Origin: Mycoplasma phocoeninasale
GTDB taxonomy: Bacteria > Bacillota_I > Bacilli_A > Mycoplasmatales > Metamycoplasmataceae
Reading direction: 5' to 3'
DNA length: 64,000 nt
Assembly: GCF_012934885.1 (NCBI RefSeq)
Contig: NZ_CP051480.1
Coordinates: forward strand, 124,001 to 188,000
Both the position numbers and the translations under genes were made by a program. Of this stretch, positions 20,568-32,549 are shown piece by piece. Numbering within the stretch: position 1 is the first letter of the stretch; every line of letters starts with the position of its first letter. The notes below the pieces were generated by a model that was given only the letters and a program-made list of their open reading frames with translations, ran no database searches and was not told the DNA's origin.

Positions 20568-22784
20568 CTATACACGCTCTTTTGTATCAACATCAAACAA
20601 ATGATATAAATCAGTATTTTTAATATTTAATCTAACCATTTCACCAATATCGTATTTTAATTTTGATGATAGGAATACGTTTGAAATTTTATCCATTTTT
20701 TCAATGAAGATTTGAGCTTGAATTTCTTTTCCAAGATATTCAACCACTCTAATTTCACCTTCAAATGTTCCAGTTTCACTTTCAACTAAAGCTTCACCTC
20801 TAAATCCAACGTCAATTGATGATTTCTTATAATCAGATGGTACTTTTAGTAGGTTTTTACCATTATACTTTACATATCCCTTGCTGTCAACCTTTGCTTC
20901 AAAGATTGTCATTTCAGGCACACCTAAGAATTTAGCAACAAATTCATTTTTAGGTTTTGAATACAGTTCGATTGGGCTTCCAATTTGTTGTACTTTAGCA
21001 GTTGACATACAAACAACTTTATCACTAATTGACATTGCTTCTTCTTGGTCATGGGTAACAAAGACAGTGGTTATGCCAAGTTCTTGCTGAATTGAACGTA
21101 TTCACTTTCTTGTTGAGATACGTAGTTTCGCATCCAAGTTTGATAGCGGTTCATCTAGTAGTAAAATTTTTGGTTTTTTAACAATAGCTCTAGCGATTGC
21201 TACCCTTTGTTGTTGACCACCAGAAAGTTGTGTTGGTCTTTTTGCTAAGTTTTTAGTAATATCAACCCTTTTAGCAACTTCAAGAACATCTCTAACGATT
21301 GCCTCTTGAATTGTTAAAACGTCTTTTGAAAATTCTTTAATATTATCTTGTAATTCATTTGGCAGCGTTGAAATTAAAGCTTTAATTTTCTTGTCAAATG
21401 ATCCTTTTTGAATTTGATTTTTTGCAAATAGAGGTTCGAATAATTTTAGACATTCTTCACGATATTCTCTTTTAGTAACGGCTAATGTCATTTTATATCT
21501 TTGTTTGATTTCAGCAATTTTTTGGATTAAAGGAGAAATCTTTGAATAATTTTCAACTTTTGAAATTTCTTCTTTAACTAAATTGCTTTCATAAACTTCT
21601 TTTTTAAGAATTGCTTCTTTGTTTGCTAAATATTCTGATTCCATTTTGCTTTTAGCATTCATGTCAGTACTTGATTTTGAATTTTGAAGGAACTTCTTAT
21701 ATTCCATTTCATTGTCTTGAAGTTCCTTGTTTTTATTAAATTCAATTTCTCGCAATTTAGCATAAAGAGGTGAAAGTTTTTGAACTTTTCTTTTGTATTT
21801 TAATTCTTCTTTTGCTTTTTTAACAGCTAAAGCATTTCTTGTTTTCGCTTCTTTATATTTAATTTCATAATCTGATTTAGTTTCAGCATATTCTTTTTTG
21901 AAATTGTCTTTGATTTCTATAATTTTATTGTTGTACTCAGCAATATTTTGATTTGCCTTTGTGATTATTGGATTAACATAGCTAGAATCAAATCTACCAT
22001 TATTTTTGATAGCATAGTTTTCTTGCTCACTCTTTATGACAGATTTTTCATAAGCAATTTTTGATTGCATTTCCTTAATGCTAGTGTATTTTTTTTCTTT
22101 AAGATTTTTTAAATCTTTAAGTACTTTTTTAGTTAATCCTGATCCTTCAGCAATACTTTTGGTAACCAAGAAATTGTAGTTATTTAGCTCATTGTCAATA
22201 ATATTGTTATGTTCGGCAATAAGTTCATTTAAATACTTAATAGTTTCTTTTGGGTTATCAATTAAATGATAGAATTTCTTATTAAATACCTCTAATGCAT
22301 CAGCACCAATGCCATGATGCTTTAGAATAATTTCAAAAATCTTGTGCTGCGATGTCCTGGTTTTTTCAATCACTTCTTCTTTTCAGTGTTTGTCATTTGA
22401 CAATGGGAAGGCGATATTCTCATAAACAGTCATGTGAGGGTATAGGGCATAGTTTTGGAAAACCAATCCTAATTCCCTTTGTTGAGGAGAAAACTTTGTA
22501 ACATCCAACCCTGAGAAAAATATTTTTCCACTTGTTGGTCTTAAAAGTCCCGAAATAGCATTCAAGGTTGTTGTCTTTCCTGATCCCGATGGACCAAGCA
22601 AGGTAACTAACTCTCCTTTTGCAATGGTGAATGAAGCATTATCAACGGCTAGTGACTCACCGAAGTCAATTACTAAATCCTTGATTTCAATAGCATGAAT
22701 GCTTTTCTTCATTTCATAACGTTTTTTAGAGAAACTATGAATATCTTCCTGCGATAATGAACTATTTGTGTTATTTTGTTTCAT
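20568..22784 (-). CDS. ABC transporter ATP-binding protein (UgpC/MalK type) with large coiled-coil insert
   Basis: The 738-residue ATPase is about twice the usual 370. Walker A GPSGSGKT lies at 64-71 and the Q-loop [19 protein letters not shown] at about 107-124. Then come some 340 extra residues that are Lys- and Glu-rich and strongly helical, and only then signature [14 protein letters not shown] (near 520), Walker [13 protein letters not shown], the H-loop [10 protein letters not shown] and a MalK-like C-terminal domain. The insert lies in the helical subdomain, between Q-loop and signature. M. genitalium and M. pneumoniae UgpC carry inserts too, as I recall, so the layout is a mollicute trait. 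It starts 9 nt after the nuclease gene. Confidence 0.9.
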
Positions 22785-22793
22785 AGTTGTTCC

Positions 22794-23732
22794 TTATTTT
22801 AATTTTGATTTTAAAAACTTGTAAATGTTGTTTTCTTCATTTGGTTTTATAGTAGATTTACTCCATAATGAAGGATGTAAAATGAATAGCGATGAGTCAA
22901 TCAAATCAGAACCATGTTCTTGATATTTAGAAGCGAGAACGTATGGGTCTTTGAAATTGTGTGGTTCACCATAAAATCCTTTTTTATTCAAAATTCCATA
23001 ATTGATAGCATAAGCTGCATATGGTAGAGTATATGAATAAAGGTTTCTTGGTTGTCCTTCAGGCTTATTATAATCGGCGATAAAATCGTTAATATCTTCT
23101 GTTGATATTCTTGCTAAGGTATATCCTGCGGCAAGCATTTCAATGGCGAAGTTTCTCACAAAATTTTCTCCAAAAAATACTGATCCCACAACTCTATCAT
23201 AAGTTTTGTCGGTTCAATTTTTAGAAATTACTCTAACTTTTGTACCAACTGGAAGTAAACCTCTAGCGTATTCACTATCTATGTGTGCCAAGGCTTTTTC
23301 TTCCTCACCTACATTTGGAGTGTTTTCTTCTAGGGTATCGATTAATGGTATTCTTATTCTTATAATATTAGGTAGGTTAATAGTTCTGCCATTAGGAAGC
23401 ACTTTTGGTTGTTGAGTTACTCTGACTGTCATAGTATCCCCATCAGCTAAACTAACTATTTCACCTTCAATATAGTTGAAATATTCTCAAAGTGATTGTT
23501 TTACAGTGATTCTTTGACCGTCTTTTCTAATACGGTAACTAACCTCATTATCGAAAATTCTACCTACATTTTTATAATCATTAACATTAGATTTAACATA
23601 AACATTATCCTCTGTGTTTAGTTTGATTGTTTCTGCAGTCAATTTTTCAGTTGAACAAGAAATTGCAGAAATAGGAAACCCTACCATTACGATAGGGGCT
23701 GCTATTCCCAATATTAATTTCTTTTTAAGCAT
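22794..23732 (-). CDS. Thermonuclease-domain (SNase) surface lipoprotein
   Basis: The 312-residue product has a signal peptide ending in a lipobox (ISAISC) and a staphylococcal-nuclease fold. Catalytic features are DGDT (metal Asp), IRIPLIDTLEE (Arg, Asp and Glu of the SNase active site) and YDRVVG (second catalytic Arg). It would degrade host nucleic acid at the cell surface. It follows the large lipoprotein by 2 nt (TAA TA ATG) and precedes the ATPase by 9 nt. The order lipoprotein, nuclease, UgpC, UgpA, UgpE matches M. genitalium MG185-MG189, which supports import of nucleic-acid breakdown products. Confidence 0.88.
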
Positions 23733-23734
23733 TA

Positions 23735-25870
23735 TTATCCTTTTACCTTAAATGCTTTAGTTATACCATTTAGTAATGATTGAAATGTAATTTCTGTACC
23801 ACTTTGGGCTGCTGTAACTAATCCGCCTGCCGCTGAGGTGATTGCTCTTCTTAAGGCATCTGATTCTGCAGCAGCAACATCCTCAACGATAACGTAATTT
23901 TCATCATTATTTGCTTTCTTAAAGTTTTCGAAGCCAAGTTTGCTTGCTGGGTTTAGTCTTCTGATTTCTGGTGAATCAGGAGCTTTTGTGAAATATTCTT
24001 CAGTTGGAGAAACATAACTTGATTCAAAGTTAAATGCATCCAAGGCAGTAACTTTTGTATAAGTATTTGTAACTTCAGATCCACGACGACCTGTTTTTAA
24101 GCTTATTTCATCATGTTTTTGAGTGAAAATCCATTTCATAAATAATCTTGTAGCTTTATCTTGTTTTTCAGTTGCATGAATTCCAACTAATGATGGGCCT
24201 TGTGAAAATACACCGTGTTTTTCATCGGTTTTTCCATATTTTTCAGGAGATGAAATTCATGTAGCATCATTTTTAACAACAACATTATTCTCAGTTAATT
24301 GTTGAACTAAAATAGCATCTTTTTCTAGATAGAAGTAATTTTTGTCATCAGAATTATCATCTTTGAAGATATCTCCTAATTCTAAGCCAGAAAATTCAAC
24401 AGTTTTTTGTGTTTTAGTTGTATCAAAATAGGTGAAAACAACTTTTCCATCTTTAAATGATCAGGCAGGTCCTGAAACTATTCATCCTTCTTTTCCTTTA
24501 AGTGCTTTGGCTTTTTCATCAGCTGCGGCATCTTTTAGCTGTTTATCGAATCTACCAATTTGAGTTTCAGTACTCAATTTAACGCTGTTTGTGTTTTTGT
24601 TATTTAGTGAATTAAATCAAAAGGCAGTTGAATCAGGAGTTTTGTCATTACTGTTTGTGGTTTTTAACTCTAGAGAATTATTTTCCAATGAACTGGTAGT
24701 ATCTTTTATAGTGTATTTTTTCAAATCTTTAGCACTTCTTATAAATGTATGACTGTATCCAGCAGTTGAACCAATGCTCATTGCTAATTTGAAGTTAGAT
24801 AGTGATGATGATCCGTATTTACCACCACCACCAACTCAAATAGCACCTTCATCAATACCTTTAATTAATAAATCAGAGATTTTCTTGAAAAGTTGGTATT
24901 GTTTTGTTCCTGGTTTTAAAAATGAAGCAAAGTCTCATCCACCAGTAACTGCTATTTTTGAATCAGGAGTTATATAGTTATCTTTGTAGTCTCCTTTTGA
25001 AAGTGAAGCTGCCATCACATTAATTGCAGTTGGAAGAAAGTCGAATCCCAAAACATAGTTATCAACTACATTAGGATAAATCTTTTTCATAGCAATTGAC
25101 ATATTAATCAAGTCTTCATAATTTTCAAATGATTCGTCTGAAATAGTTGGAACCAGTTGAAGAATTTGATCTTTTACAGTTGCCACATTAGCAACTTTTC
25201 CAGCATCTCACAATTTATCAATAAAAGATTTTTTACCTGCAGCTACTTTTACATATGATTCAATATATGAATCAATAGCAGCGTGTTTTGTTCCTTTTTG
25301 AACACCCAGATCAGTTAAGTCTTTCAATAATTTTCCTAATAGTGGTTTAGCGATAGCATTCATTTCTGATGAACGCGATAGTGGAACTGCTCATTTTTCA
25401 TTCTTGAAGTTACCGGCAATTAGAGAATTAACATCTTTGAATGCTTTAGAAAGTCCAAAACTTTCATATTCTTCATCAGGAACAGTTAAGTTCATTTCAT
25501 ATTTAGCAATTAATGATGCTGCTGTTGGGTAGTTAACAATAATATTTCAGAATTCACGAGTATCTTTGGCTTGAAGTTTCGCTGAAAGAACGTCAGTATT
25601 ATAACCATTTGGCAAGGTTATAACATCAACTTCCATGTATCCTTCGGCTTTTTTATTATTATCTTTTACTCATTTGTTGTATACATCAACAATTCCTTGT
25701 AAGGCTTGTCCTTGTGGACCAGTTTTTGAAAAACCAGTAGCTATTCTAAGTTTATCTCTTTCATTTTGATCGAATCTACCAGTTCCACCACACGCAGCGG
25801 CAATAGGAAGAATGGCTAGAACAGATGCAAATGGAATTGCTCCTAGTAAAATTTTTTTCATTTTTTTCAT
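23735..25870 (-). CDS. Large surface lipoprotein, putative substrate-binding subunit of the ABC importer
   Basis: The 711-residue product has a signal peptide and lipobox (LPIAAAC, Cys near 27). The body includes DKLRIATGFSKTGPQGQALQG, REFWNIIVNYPTAASL and a poly-Gly loop (WVGGGGKYGSSS), consistent with an extracellular solute-binding protein; it is the first gene of the importer operon. It may belong to the P68/P80-type mycoplasma surface lipoproteins. Two Met codons lie at the start (MKKMKK); GAAAGGA is about 18 nt upstream, slightly long. A strong hairpin in the leader (25928-25965) may control the whole operon. Confidence 0.78.
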
Positions 25871-25927
25871 ATATGAATTTAAGAATCCTTTCGTTTAATT
25901 AATTTAAAATTCTTTATCTAAAACAAA

Positions 25928-25965
25928 AACAAACCAAAATAGCACCATGCTAAGTTTGGTTTGTT
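25928..25965 (-). terminator. Leader hairpin / candidate attenuator of the nuclease-ABC operon
   Basis: An 11-bp outer stem (AACAAACCAAA 25928-25938 with TTTGGTTTGTT 25955-25965) is topped by a 5-bp stem (TAGCA / TGCTA, loop CCA). On the minus strand it is followed by TTTTTGTTTTAG, an intrinsic-terminator pattern. It lies about 45 nt after a TATAAT (26022-26017) and 58 nt before the lipoprotein ATG, so it is within the leader. It could instead end transcription from the gene at 26167. Confidence 0.65.
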
Positions 25966-26166
25966 ATAAAACTATGAAACTATTAAAATATTCTAATTTT
26001 TTCACATTAATATTTTATTATATTTTTCCAAATATTTTACTTTTTGAGTTTTTTAAAACTAAAAGCCAGCAAGAAGTATAAAATTGCAATTATTTCTGTA
26101 AAAAAAAAGTACAAAATACGTTTTTTTGGCCATTTTGAATGTTAATTATTGATGTTTATTCAGGTT

Positions 26167-26976
26167 TTATTTTTTCACTAAAGATGAGTTTAAAAATTTG
26201 AATTTGTAATTGTTGAATGACAACATATAAAAATTATTAAATGATTCGTAGTTTTTAACATGTTTTAAAATATAAAGTTCATAGACAAATACAGAAATAT
26301 TTACACCATAAATTGTAACCATTAGCACAATAAACAATCTAACTACTGCTCGTAAATCTTCGGTTTCTTCACTAGAAAAAATTAAGATTGCAAAGATAAT
26401 TAAGCTATTAATTAAAGTCGGAATAACAATATTAAAAATTGTTGTTCTAATAATGGCGGTTTTTCTTTGGCTGCTAAAATCAGGATCAAGATAGCTATGC
26501 TTTGCAAAATCTGCATTAATTTCATTTACAAGATTAGCATAATCAATTGATGCTTCAGAGTATTCTAGTAGTGAAGCAACAAGTGCAGTAAATTGTGATT
26601 TTGTCATGGCAGATTTTAAATCAAAGACTTCTTTAATACGTCTTTCTTTTAAAATAAATTGTTTTTGATGTGATCTTAATGAATTAAGATAGGCATAATA
26701 TTCAAAGAAATCACTTATTTTTAGACGTTTATAAATGTCAAGAAAAATAAATGATGCCAAAATCAATAAAATGGCTGAAAGAAAACCAACTAAGCAGCTC
26801 ACAATAACATCATTCACAATTCTTAAAGTGCTTTCATATTTATTTTGGAAAACAGCGCTAATGTAGATTAGCAGAATTCAAGTGATAGTAATTGTGGCAA
26901 TTCATAAAGCTCGATACCAAATTGAGTGAATTTCGATTGTTTTAAGCTTTTTAAGCTCGTTTTTACGATTATTCAT
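26167..26976 (-). CDS. Hypothetical membrane protein
   Basis: The 269-residue product has four predicted helices: one after a basic N-terminus (ALWIATITITWILLIYISA), one near residue 60 (LVGFLSAILLILASFIFL), and two near residues 185 and 215. A charged region of about 90 residues separates the two helix pairs and probably lies in the cytosol. AGGAGGAG precedes the ATG at 26976 by 3 nt. I recognise no family. It lies on the same strand as the importer operon but is split from it by about 300 bp with a promoter-like box. Confidence 0.65.
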
Positions 26977-27004
26977 GCTCCTCCTATACTCTATAATTAT
27001 AAAT

Positions 27005-27040
27005 AAAAAAGTAACTTAAATAATTAAGTACTTAAATTAG
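27005..27040 (-). terminator. Terminator of tRNA-Leu
   Basis: The stem AGTAACTTAA / TTAAGTACT (one bulged base) is followed by a T6 run on the minus strand, 15 nt after the tRNA. Confidence 0.6.
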
Positions 27041-27054
27041 TGATTTTAATCATA

Positions 27055-27138
27055 TGGTGCTCCAGACTGGACTTGAACCAGCATGACTTTCATCGGTTGA
27101 TTTTGAGTCAACTGCGTATACCATTTCGCCACTGGAGC
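27055..27138 (-). tRNA. tRNA-Leu(CAA)
   Basis: The minus strand folds as an 84-nt class II tRNA: acceptor GCTCCAG / CTGGAGC, anticodon arm GTTGA-CTCAAAA-TCAAC (anticodon CAA), long variable arm, T-arm CTGG-TTCAAGT-CCAG and encoded CCA. Confidence 0.93.
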
Positions 27139-27200
27139 AGATACAATAATTATTATATATATTTTTTTGGAAAATTAGAAATTTCAGGCTAATAAAGTTC

Positions 27201-27206
27201 TATAAT
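27201..27206 (+). promoter_or_regulatory. -10 box giving a leaderless dut mRNA
   Basis: TATAAT ends 7 nt before the ATG at 27214, with no Shine-Dalgarno sequence between, so translation should begin at the mRNA 5' end. Confidence 0.65.
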
Positions 27207-27213
27207 AGACAAT

Positions 27214-27693
27214 ATGAATTTAAAATACATCTTTGATACCCAAATTAAATTAGATGAAGAAATTAGCAATTCACTCATCAACCCAAGCAATGTTGATAAA
27301 AAAAGAGTAATTGCCTTGTTAGTTGAACTTGGCGAATTTGCCAATGAAGTCATGACCTTTAAATACTGAAAAAAACAAATTAAAATTAACCATGAATCAA
27401 TGCTAGAAGAATTTGCCGATGGCATTCATTTTCTAACCAGTATTGCATATCGCAATCATCTAAATCCAGAAATTCCAGTCATTATCAAACATACTGATTT
27501 TAATATACAACTAATTTTTACATATCAATGTTTTACTAAATTGTTTAAATCTGAGAAAAAATCAAATATCAAAAAAGCATATGGAGCATATTTGGGACTA
27601 GGTGAGATCATGAAGATTTCATATAATGACATTATTGAATCATACAATAAGAAAAATCAAAAAAACTTTGAGAGAATTAAGAATAATTACTAA
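27214..27693 (+). CDS. Dimeric dUTPase (dUTPase_2 / MazG-like family)
   Basis: This all-alpha NTP pyrophosphatase hydrolyses dUTP to dUMP and keeps uracil out of DNA. The product has 159 residues. The metal-binding pattern is visible: LLVELGEFANE, FKYWKK (Trp from TGA) and LEEFADGIHF, with Glu and Asp spaced as ExxxE...ExxD; a basic motif (AYGAYLGLGEIMK) follows. The start at 27214 is the first ATG, and the -10 box lies too close for a leader. It is monocistronic and ends at a hairpin at 27717-27750. It is not the trimeric beta-type Dut, so I give no gene symbol. Confidence 0.85.
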
Positions 27694-28204
27694 TAATTTT
27701 TTAACAAAGCAATAAATTAGTAGGGCTAATCTATTCCTACTTTTATTTTTATTTTTTATAATCTAGCAAAGGATATTGAGCATAAAGATCATATTAAAAA
27801 TATCTCTAATCTTTGTAAATATACTAATTGATAAATATCATTTTAGTAGACAACTAATGAGGTTAAGTAAAATTTCGTCCGTGTATAAAATGGAAAACCT
27901 TAGCTTTTTTAAGTAGTTATACATTTGCAGTTTTATAATTTATTATGGAAATTATGATAAAAAATTAAAATTTATTCAAACCAGGTAATAAAAAGCACTA
28001 AAAATTGATTAAATAAAATTACTTAATATAGTGAAAATAATTAAATTATCAACATAATAGGTATTTTTCATTATAAAATACAATCACCATTATGCAAATA
28101 TAAATTTGAAATCATTCTAACTGAAGAGTTTAAATAATCTTTATGATAAAAAACTACAAGTAAAAGTAGGATTAAAGTTCTATTCTTGTAATTAAAACTA
28201 TTTA
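27694..28204. other. Noncoding stretch with terminator and possible gene debris
   Basis: After the dut terminator (stem AGTAGG / CCTACT, 27719-27741) there is no intact gene for about 500 bp. Short open frames such as NLAKDIEHKDHIKNISNLC at about 27773-27835 look protein-like but have no start and soon stop. A second hairpin-like stretch (AAAAGTAGG...) lies near 28163. The region looks like decayed coding sequence, together with the remnant at 28205-28437. Confidence 0.45.
27717..27750 (+). terminator. Terminator after dut
   Basis: The stem AGTAGG / CCTACT, with a loop of about 11 nt, is followed by TTTTATTTTTATTTTTT. Confidence 0.75.
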
Positions 28205-28437
28205 TTATTTGATAATGATTTTATGAATTTCAGTAAGTGACTTATTTTCTTTAAAATTGAGAGTTAAATTGTTGGTTTTTATTATTTCAAAGTTGTGCAA
28301 TTGTAAATTAATAATTTCATTTTTTCCATTATAAAATTTTCTAGGTTTATTCTAAATGATTTAATACTTAGGTTATATTTTCAACGATGAAGATAAAAAT
28401 CTCTATGAATAATAACTAAAAATTTATTTTCAACTAT
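28205..28437 (-). pseudogene. Frameshifted, 5'-truncated gene remnant
   Basis: Two minus-strand frames join into a believable protein end. The first reads IVENKFLVIIHRDFYLHRW KYNLSIKSFRINLENF and the second continues YNGKNEIINLQLHNFEIIK, TNNLTLNFKENKSLTEIHK and ends IIIK-stop at 28205. The switch falls at the run GAAAATTTT; one extra T would restore a single frame. There is no start codon, and the upstream side runs into the ribosome-binding site of the divergent membrane gene. So it is a remnant of a longer gene. I do not recognise the family. Confidence 0.5.
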
Positions 28438-28451
28438 GGAGGAATATTAAA

Positions 28452-29330
28452 ATGAACACCAACTTTACGGTTTTCGATAACACGAAAATTCTTTTAAGAC
28501 TAAGTCGAAGCGAAAACTGGAAAAAAGATATAACGATTAAGGCTCTCTTAGGATTTAACATTATCAGTGTTTTATCATTTATTGGGATCTTAATTTCAGA
28601 TATTGTGATTTTTTATGGATTTGACGCAAAGGAAGCTATCAATATTTTTACATGACAGCTATTAGTCAAAATTCTTTTGGTCTTTAGCATTTTTATGTTT
28701 AATAAATTCCAAGTAAATCGCATACTGTCCAAAAAACTTATGAGTTGCACAAATCAAGATTTTTCATATTGTAATTGCGAAGGTTATTATTTAGTTAATC
28801 GCTTTATTAATAATCAAAAATTAAGTAGAAGTTATCGACTAAATAAGATTTTTAATCTTCTACTAACAATTAGCTATTTATTTGTTGCTATAATTCCCTT
28901 TATTTTTAGACAACAAGTTTTCAATGACCTAGAAAGATCGGCAACAATCTTTAGCATCATATATCTTGTTAAATTGTTTTTAGTTGATCTAATTTGTGCT
29001 TATGTTATTAATAGTAACATTTTTGGTAAGAAAAATAAATTCAAAGTAGATGCCGAATTAGGCAACTTTATTAACTATCTATACTTATTTATATACTTTA
29101 TCTTTTATGGAAGTTTATGATTATTTATTAGTTACCTTACTGCCTTTAACATTTTAAATGGTTTTTCACTAATTTCTCTTTACTATGCAGCAGTATTCAC
29201 AATTCCATTTTTCTACGTTGCCAAAGTTATCAACACACTAGTTTTATTAAGGAAGGACTTAAGCAAAACCAAATACCTACTTGCTTTTATGCCACTATTT
29301 GTCCTTCCTGAAAAATCAATCAATGAATAG
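28452..29330 (+). CDS. Hypothetical multi-pass membrane protein
   Basis: The 292-residue product reads through two TGA codons (near 28653 and 29118). It has about seven hydrophobic segments, among them IISVLSFIGILISDIVIFYGF, LLVKILLVFSIFMF, LLLTISYLFVAIIPFIF and LFISYLTAF. The N-terminus is polar with a basic amphipathic stretch. GGAGG at 28438-28442 precedes the ATG. A central Cys-rich loop (CTNQDFSYCNCEGYY) is unusual for a mycoplasma protein. I recognise no family. Confidence 0.65.
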
Positions 29331-29378
29331 AAGTTCTATTCACCTATCTACCTCTATGCTAATAAATTGCAAATAATA

Positions 29379-29432
29379 ATAGATGCTCCTTAAAAGCAGT
29401 AAATCATTGCTAAGGAAGCACCTATTTTTTTG
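29379..29432 (+). terminator. Terminator after the membrane protein gene
   Basis: The imperfect outer stem ATAGATGCTCCTTA / TAAGGAAGCACCTAT and an inner AGCA / TTGCT pairing are followed by T7. Confidence 0.65.
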
Positions 29433-29570
29433 GCTTTACAATATAGTTATACTATAATAATTATTTCGACTGCTTAAAATGACATTTCAAAATCAATTCA
29501 TTATTTTTAGCATTTTTATATCTAACTTCAAGTAGAGTAGCTGAAAATATCCCTTTCTCTAAGAAGAATT

Positions 29571-29603
29571 AAAAAGCCAAATGACCTAACATTTGACTTT
29601 TTC
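29571..29603 (-). terminator. Terminator after arcA
   Basis: The stem AAAAAG-CCAAATG / CATTTG-ACTTTTT with loop ACCTAA lies 24 nt after the arcA stop, with U-rich sequence downstream on the minus strand. Confidence 0.75.
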
Positions 29604-29626
29604 ACTACCGAAAATGGCAGATTTTA

Positions 29627-31139
<1,513 letters not shown>

Positions 31140-31397
31140 ATGCAATACAAAACTCTTGTTGATATCGCAAAAGAGACATTAGGAAATAGTGAAGGTATGG
31201 AATTTAGAGATATCTTCGAAGGCGTTAGGGAACGAATTTTTGATAGATGAAGATCTGAAACACCACAAGAAATATCAGATGAAAAAATGTTAGAAGCTAA
31301 AAGAGGCGAACTATTTCGCTTACTAACTGTTGATGGAAGATTTTTTCACAATGAAGATGGGACATGAACTGCCCTAAGACCAGAAATTAAAGGCTAG
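31140..31397 (+). CDS. rpoE: RNA polymerase delta subunit (HARE-HTH domain)
   Basis: Delta binds RNA polymerase and speeds recycling from DNA in Gram-positive bacteria. The product has 85 residues: KTLVDIAKETL, GMEFRDIFEGVRERIFDRW, ETPQEISDEKMLEAKRGELF and RLLTVDGRFFHNEDGTW match the HARE-HTH domain well. Two TGA codons are Trp, which hides the gene under the standard code. The acidic C-terminal tail of the Bacillus protein is absent; the gene stops directly after the folded domain. AAAAGGAG sets the start, and a hairpin at 31394 follows. Confidence 0.9.
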
Positions 31398-31421
31398 TAG
31401 TATCAATTACTAGTTTTTTTA
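31394..31421 (+). terminator. Terminator after rpoE
   Basis: The stem CTAGTA / TACTAG with loop GTATCAAT begins at the stop codon and is followed by T7. Confidence 0.8.
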
Positions 31422-31445
31422 AATTTTAAATATTAAAATATAAAT

Positions 31446-32354
31446 ATGAAACATAAAAAAATATTTTTAGGCTTAACTTTGACAGCTACATTTATTCCAG
31501 TTGCTGCGATTTCATGTACTGTCAAGGAAAATAAGTCAGACACCTTACTAAAAGAAGAAATATTACAATTAAAACAAATGCTAGTTGATCATGGTTCAGC
31601 TATTATTGAATATGAAAAAATTTCTGCAGATATTAGTAGCGTTGAACAAGAAATTAATCAAAGTCAGTTTGATATTAAATTAATTAAAGAACAAATTAAA
31701 GAAATTAAAAACAAGCTAAAAAAATACATTGATGATAAACTCGAAGCAACTAATTTTAAATTTGAAATAAACAACCTCGAATTTAAAATTGATAAAGCCC
31801 GTGATATCAGTAATTGAAACATAGAAATTGCTGATGGTGATACCATTAGAATATCAGTTATTCGGGACGGAAAATTTCCAGAAATGGCAAATATCCGTTT
31901 TGCAGGAGTTGATACTCCGGAAACACATAAGCGCAAAAATGGCAATTTTATTGATACAACTGGAGAACAATTTAAGTATGGGAAAATTGCTGAATTTTAT
32001 ACCAAGCGAATTATTCAAAATGCGAAAAAAGTTTTTATAGTTCCGCAAAAAACAAAAAGCAAAACAAATAAGGGCAAGGATAAAGATAAACAATTTTTAG
32101 ATCCATATAATAGAATTGTTGGAATAGTTTATTACCAAGACAAAAATGATAAAATTTATTGCCTTAATGAGCAGTTAGTTTATTATGGATTTGCAAGAAT
32201 GAGTTACATTTCACTAAGTGAAAGCAGCACATTTTATACTGCAAATGTTGAATACTTTAATAGCCTAGAAAAAGCGAAAGAGCATGCTATTAATAATCAT
32301 CTAGGCATTTATGCAAATGATAATAAGTTTAAAGAAATTTTTCCTACTAAATAA
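31446..32354 (+). CDS. Thermonuclease-domain (SNase) lipoprotein with coiled-coil stalk
   Basis: The 302-residue product has a signal peptide with lipobox (VAAISC), then about 95 residues of Lys/Glu-rich helix likely to form a coiled-coil stalk, then an SNase domain: IADGDTIRI, IRFAGVDTPETH and DPYNRIVGIVYY hold the catalytic Asp, Arg, Glu and second Arg. TGA at 31815 is Trp. It is the second surface nuclease in the window and, unlike the one at 22.8 kb, is a single gene. The stalk probably lifts the enzyme off the membrane. Such nucleases feed nucleotide uptake and break DNA nets of neutrophils in other mycoplasmas. Confidence 0.88.
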
Positions 32355-32549
32355 GGTTTAGACATTATAAAAGTTACATAACGAGGAATTTAATAATTTA
32401 AAGACACTTTAATACTTTAAAAACTAATATTTTTATTAATGAATTTAATAAAGGTATTTTTTAGTTTTAATTATTTTCAGTAAATAATTGCCATATTAAG
32501 CAAAAATAAAATTTTTATTATATAATTTTTTTTGCTTAATGGCAAATAT

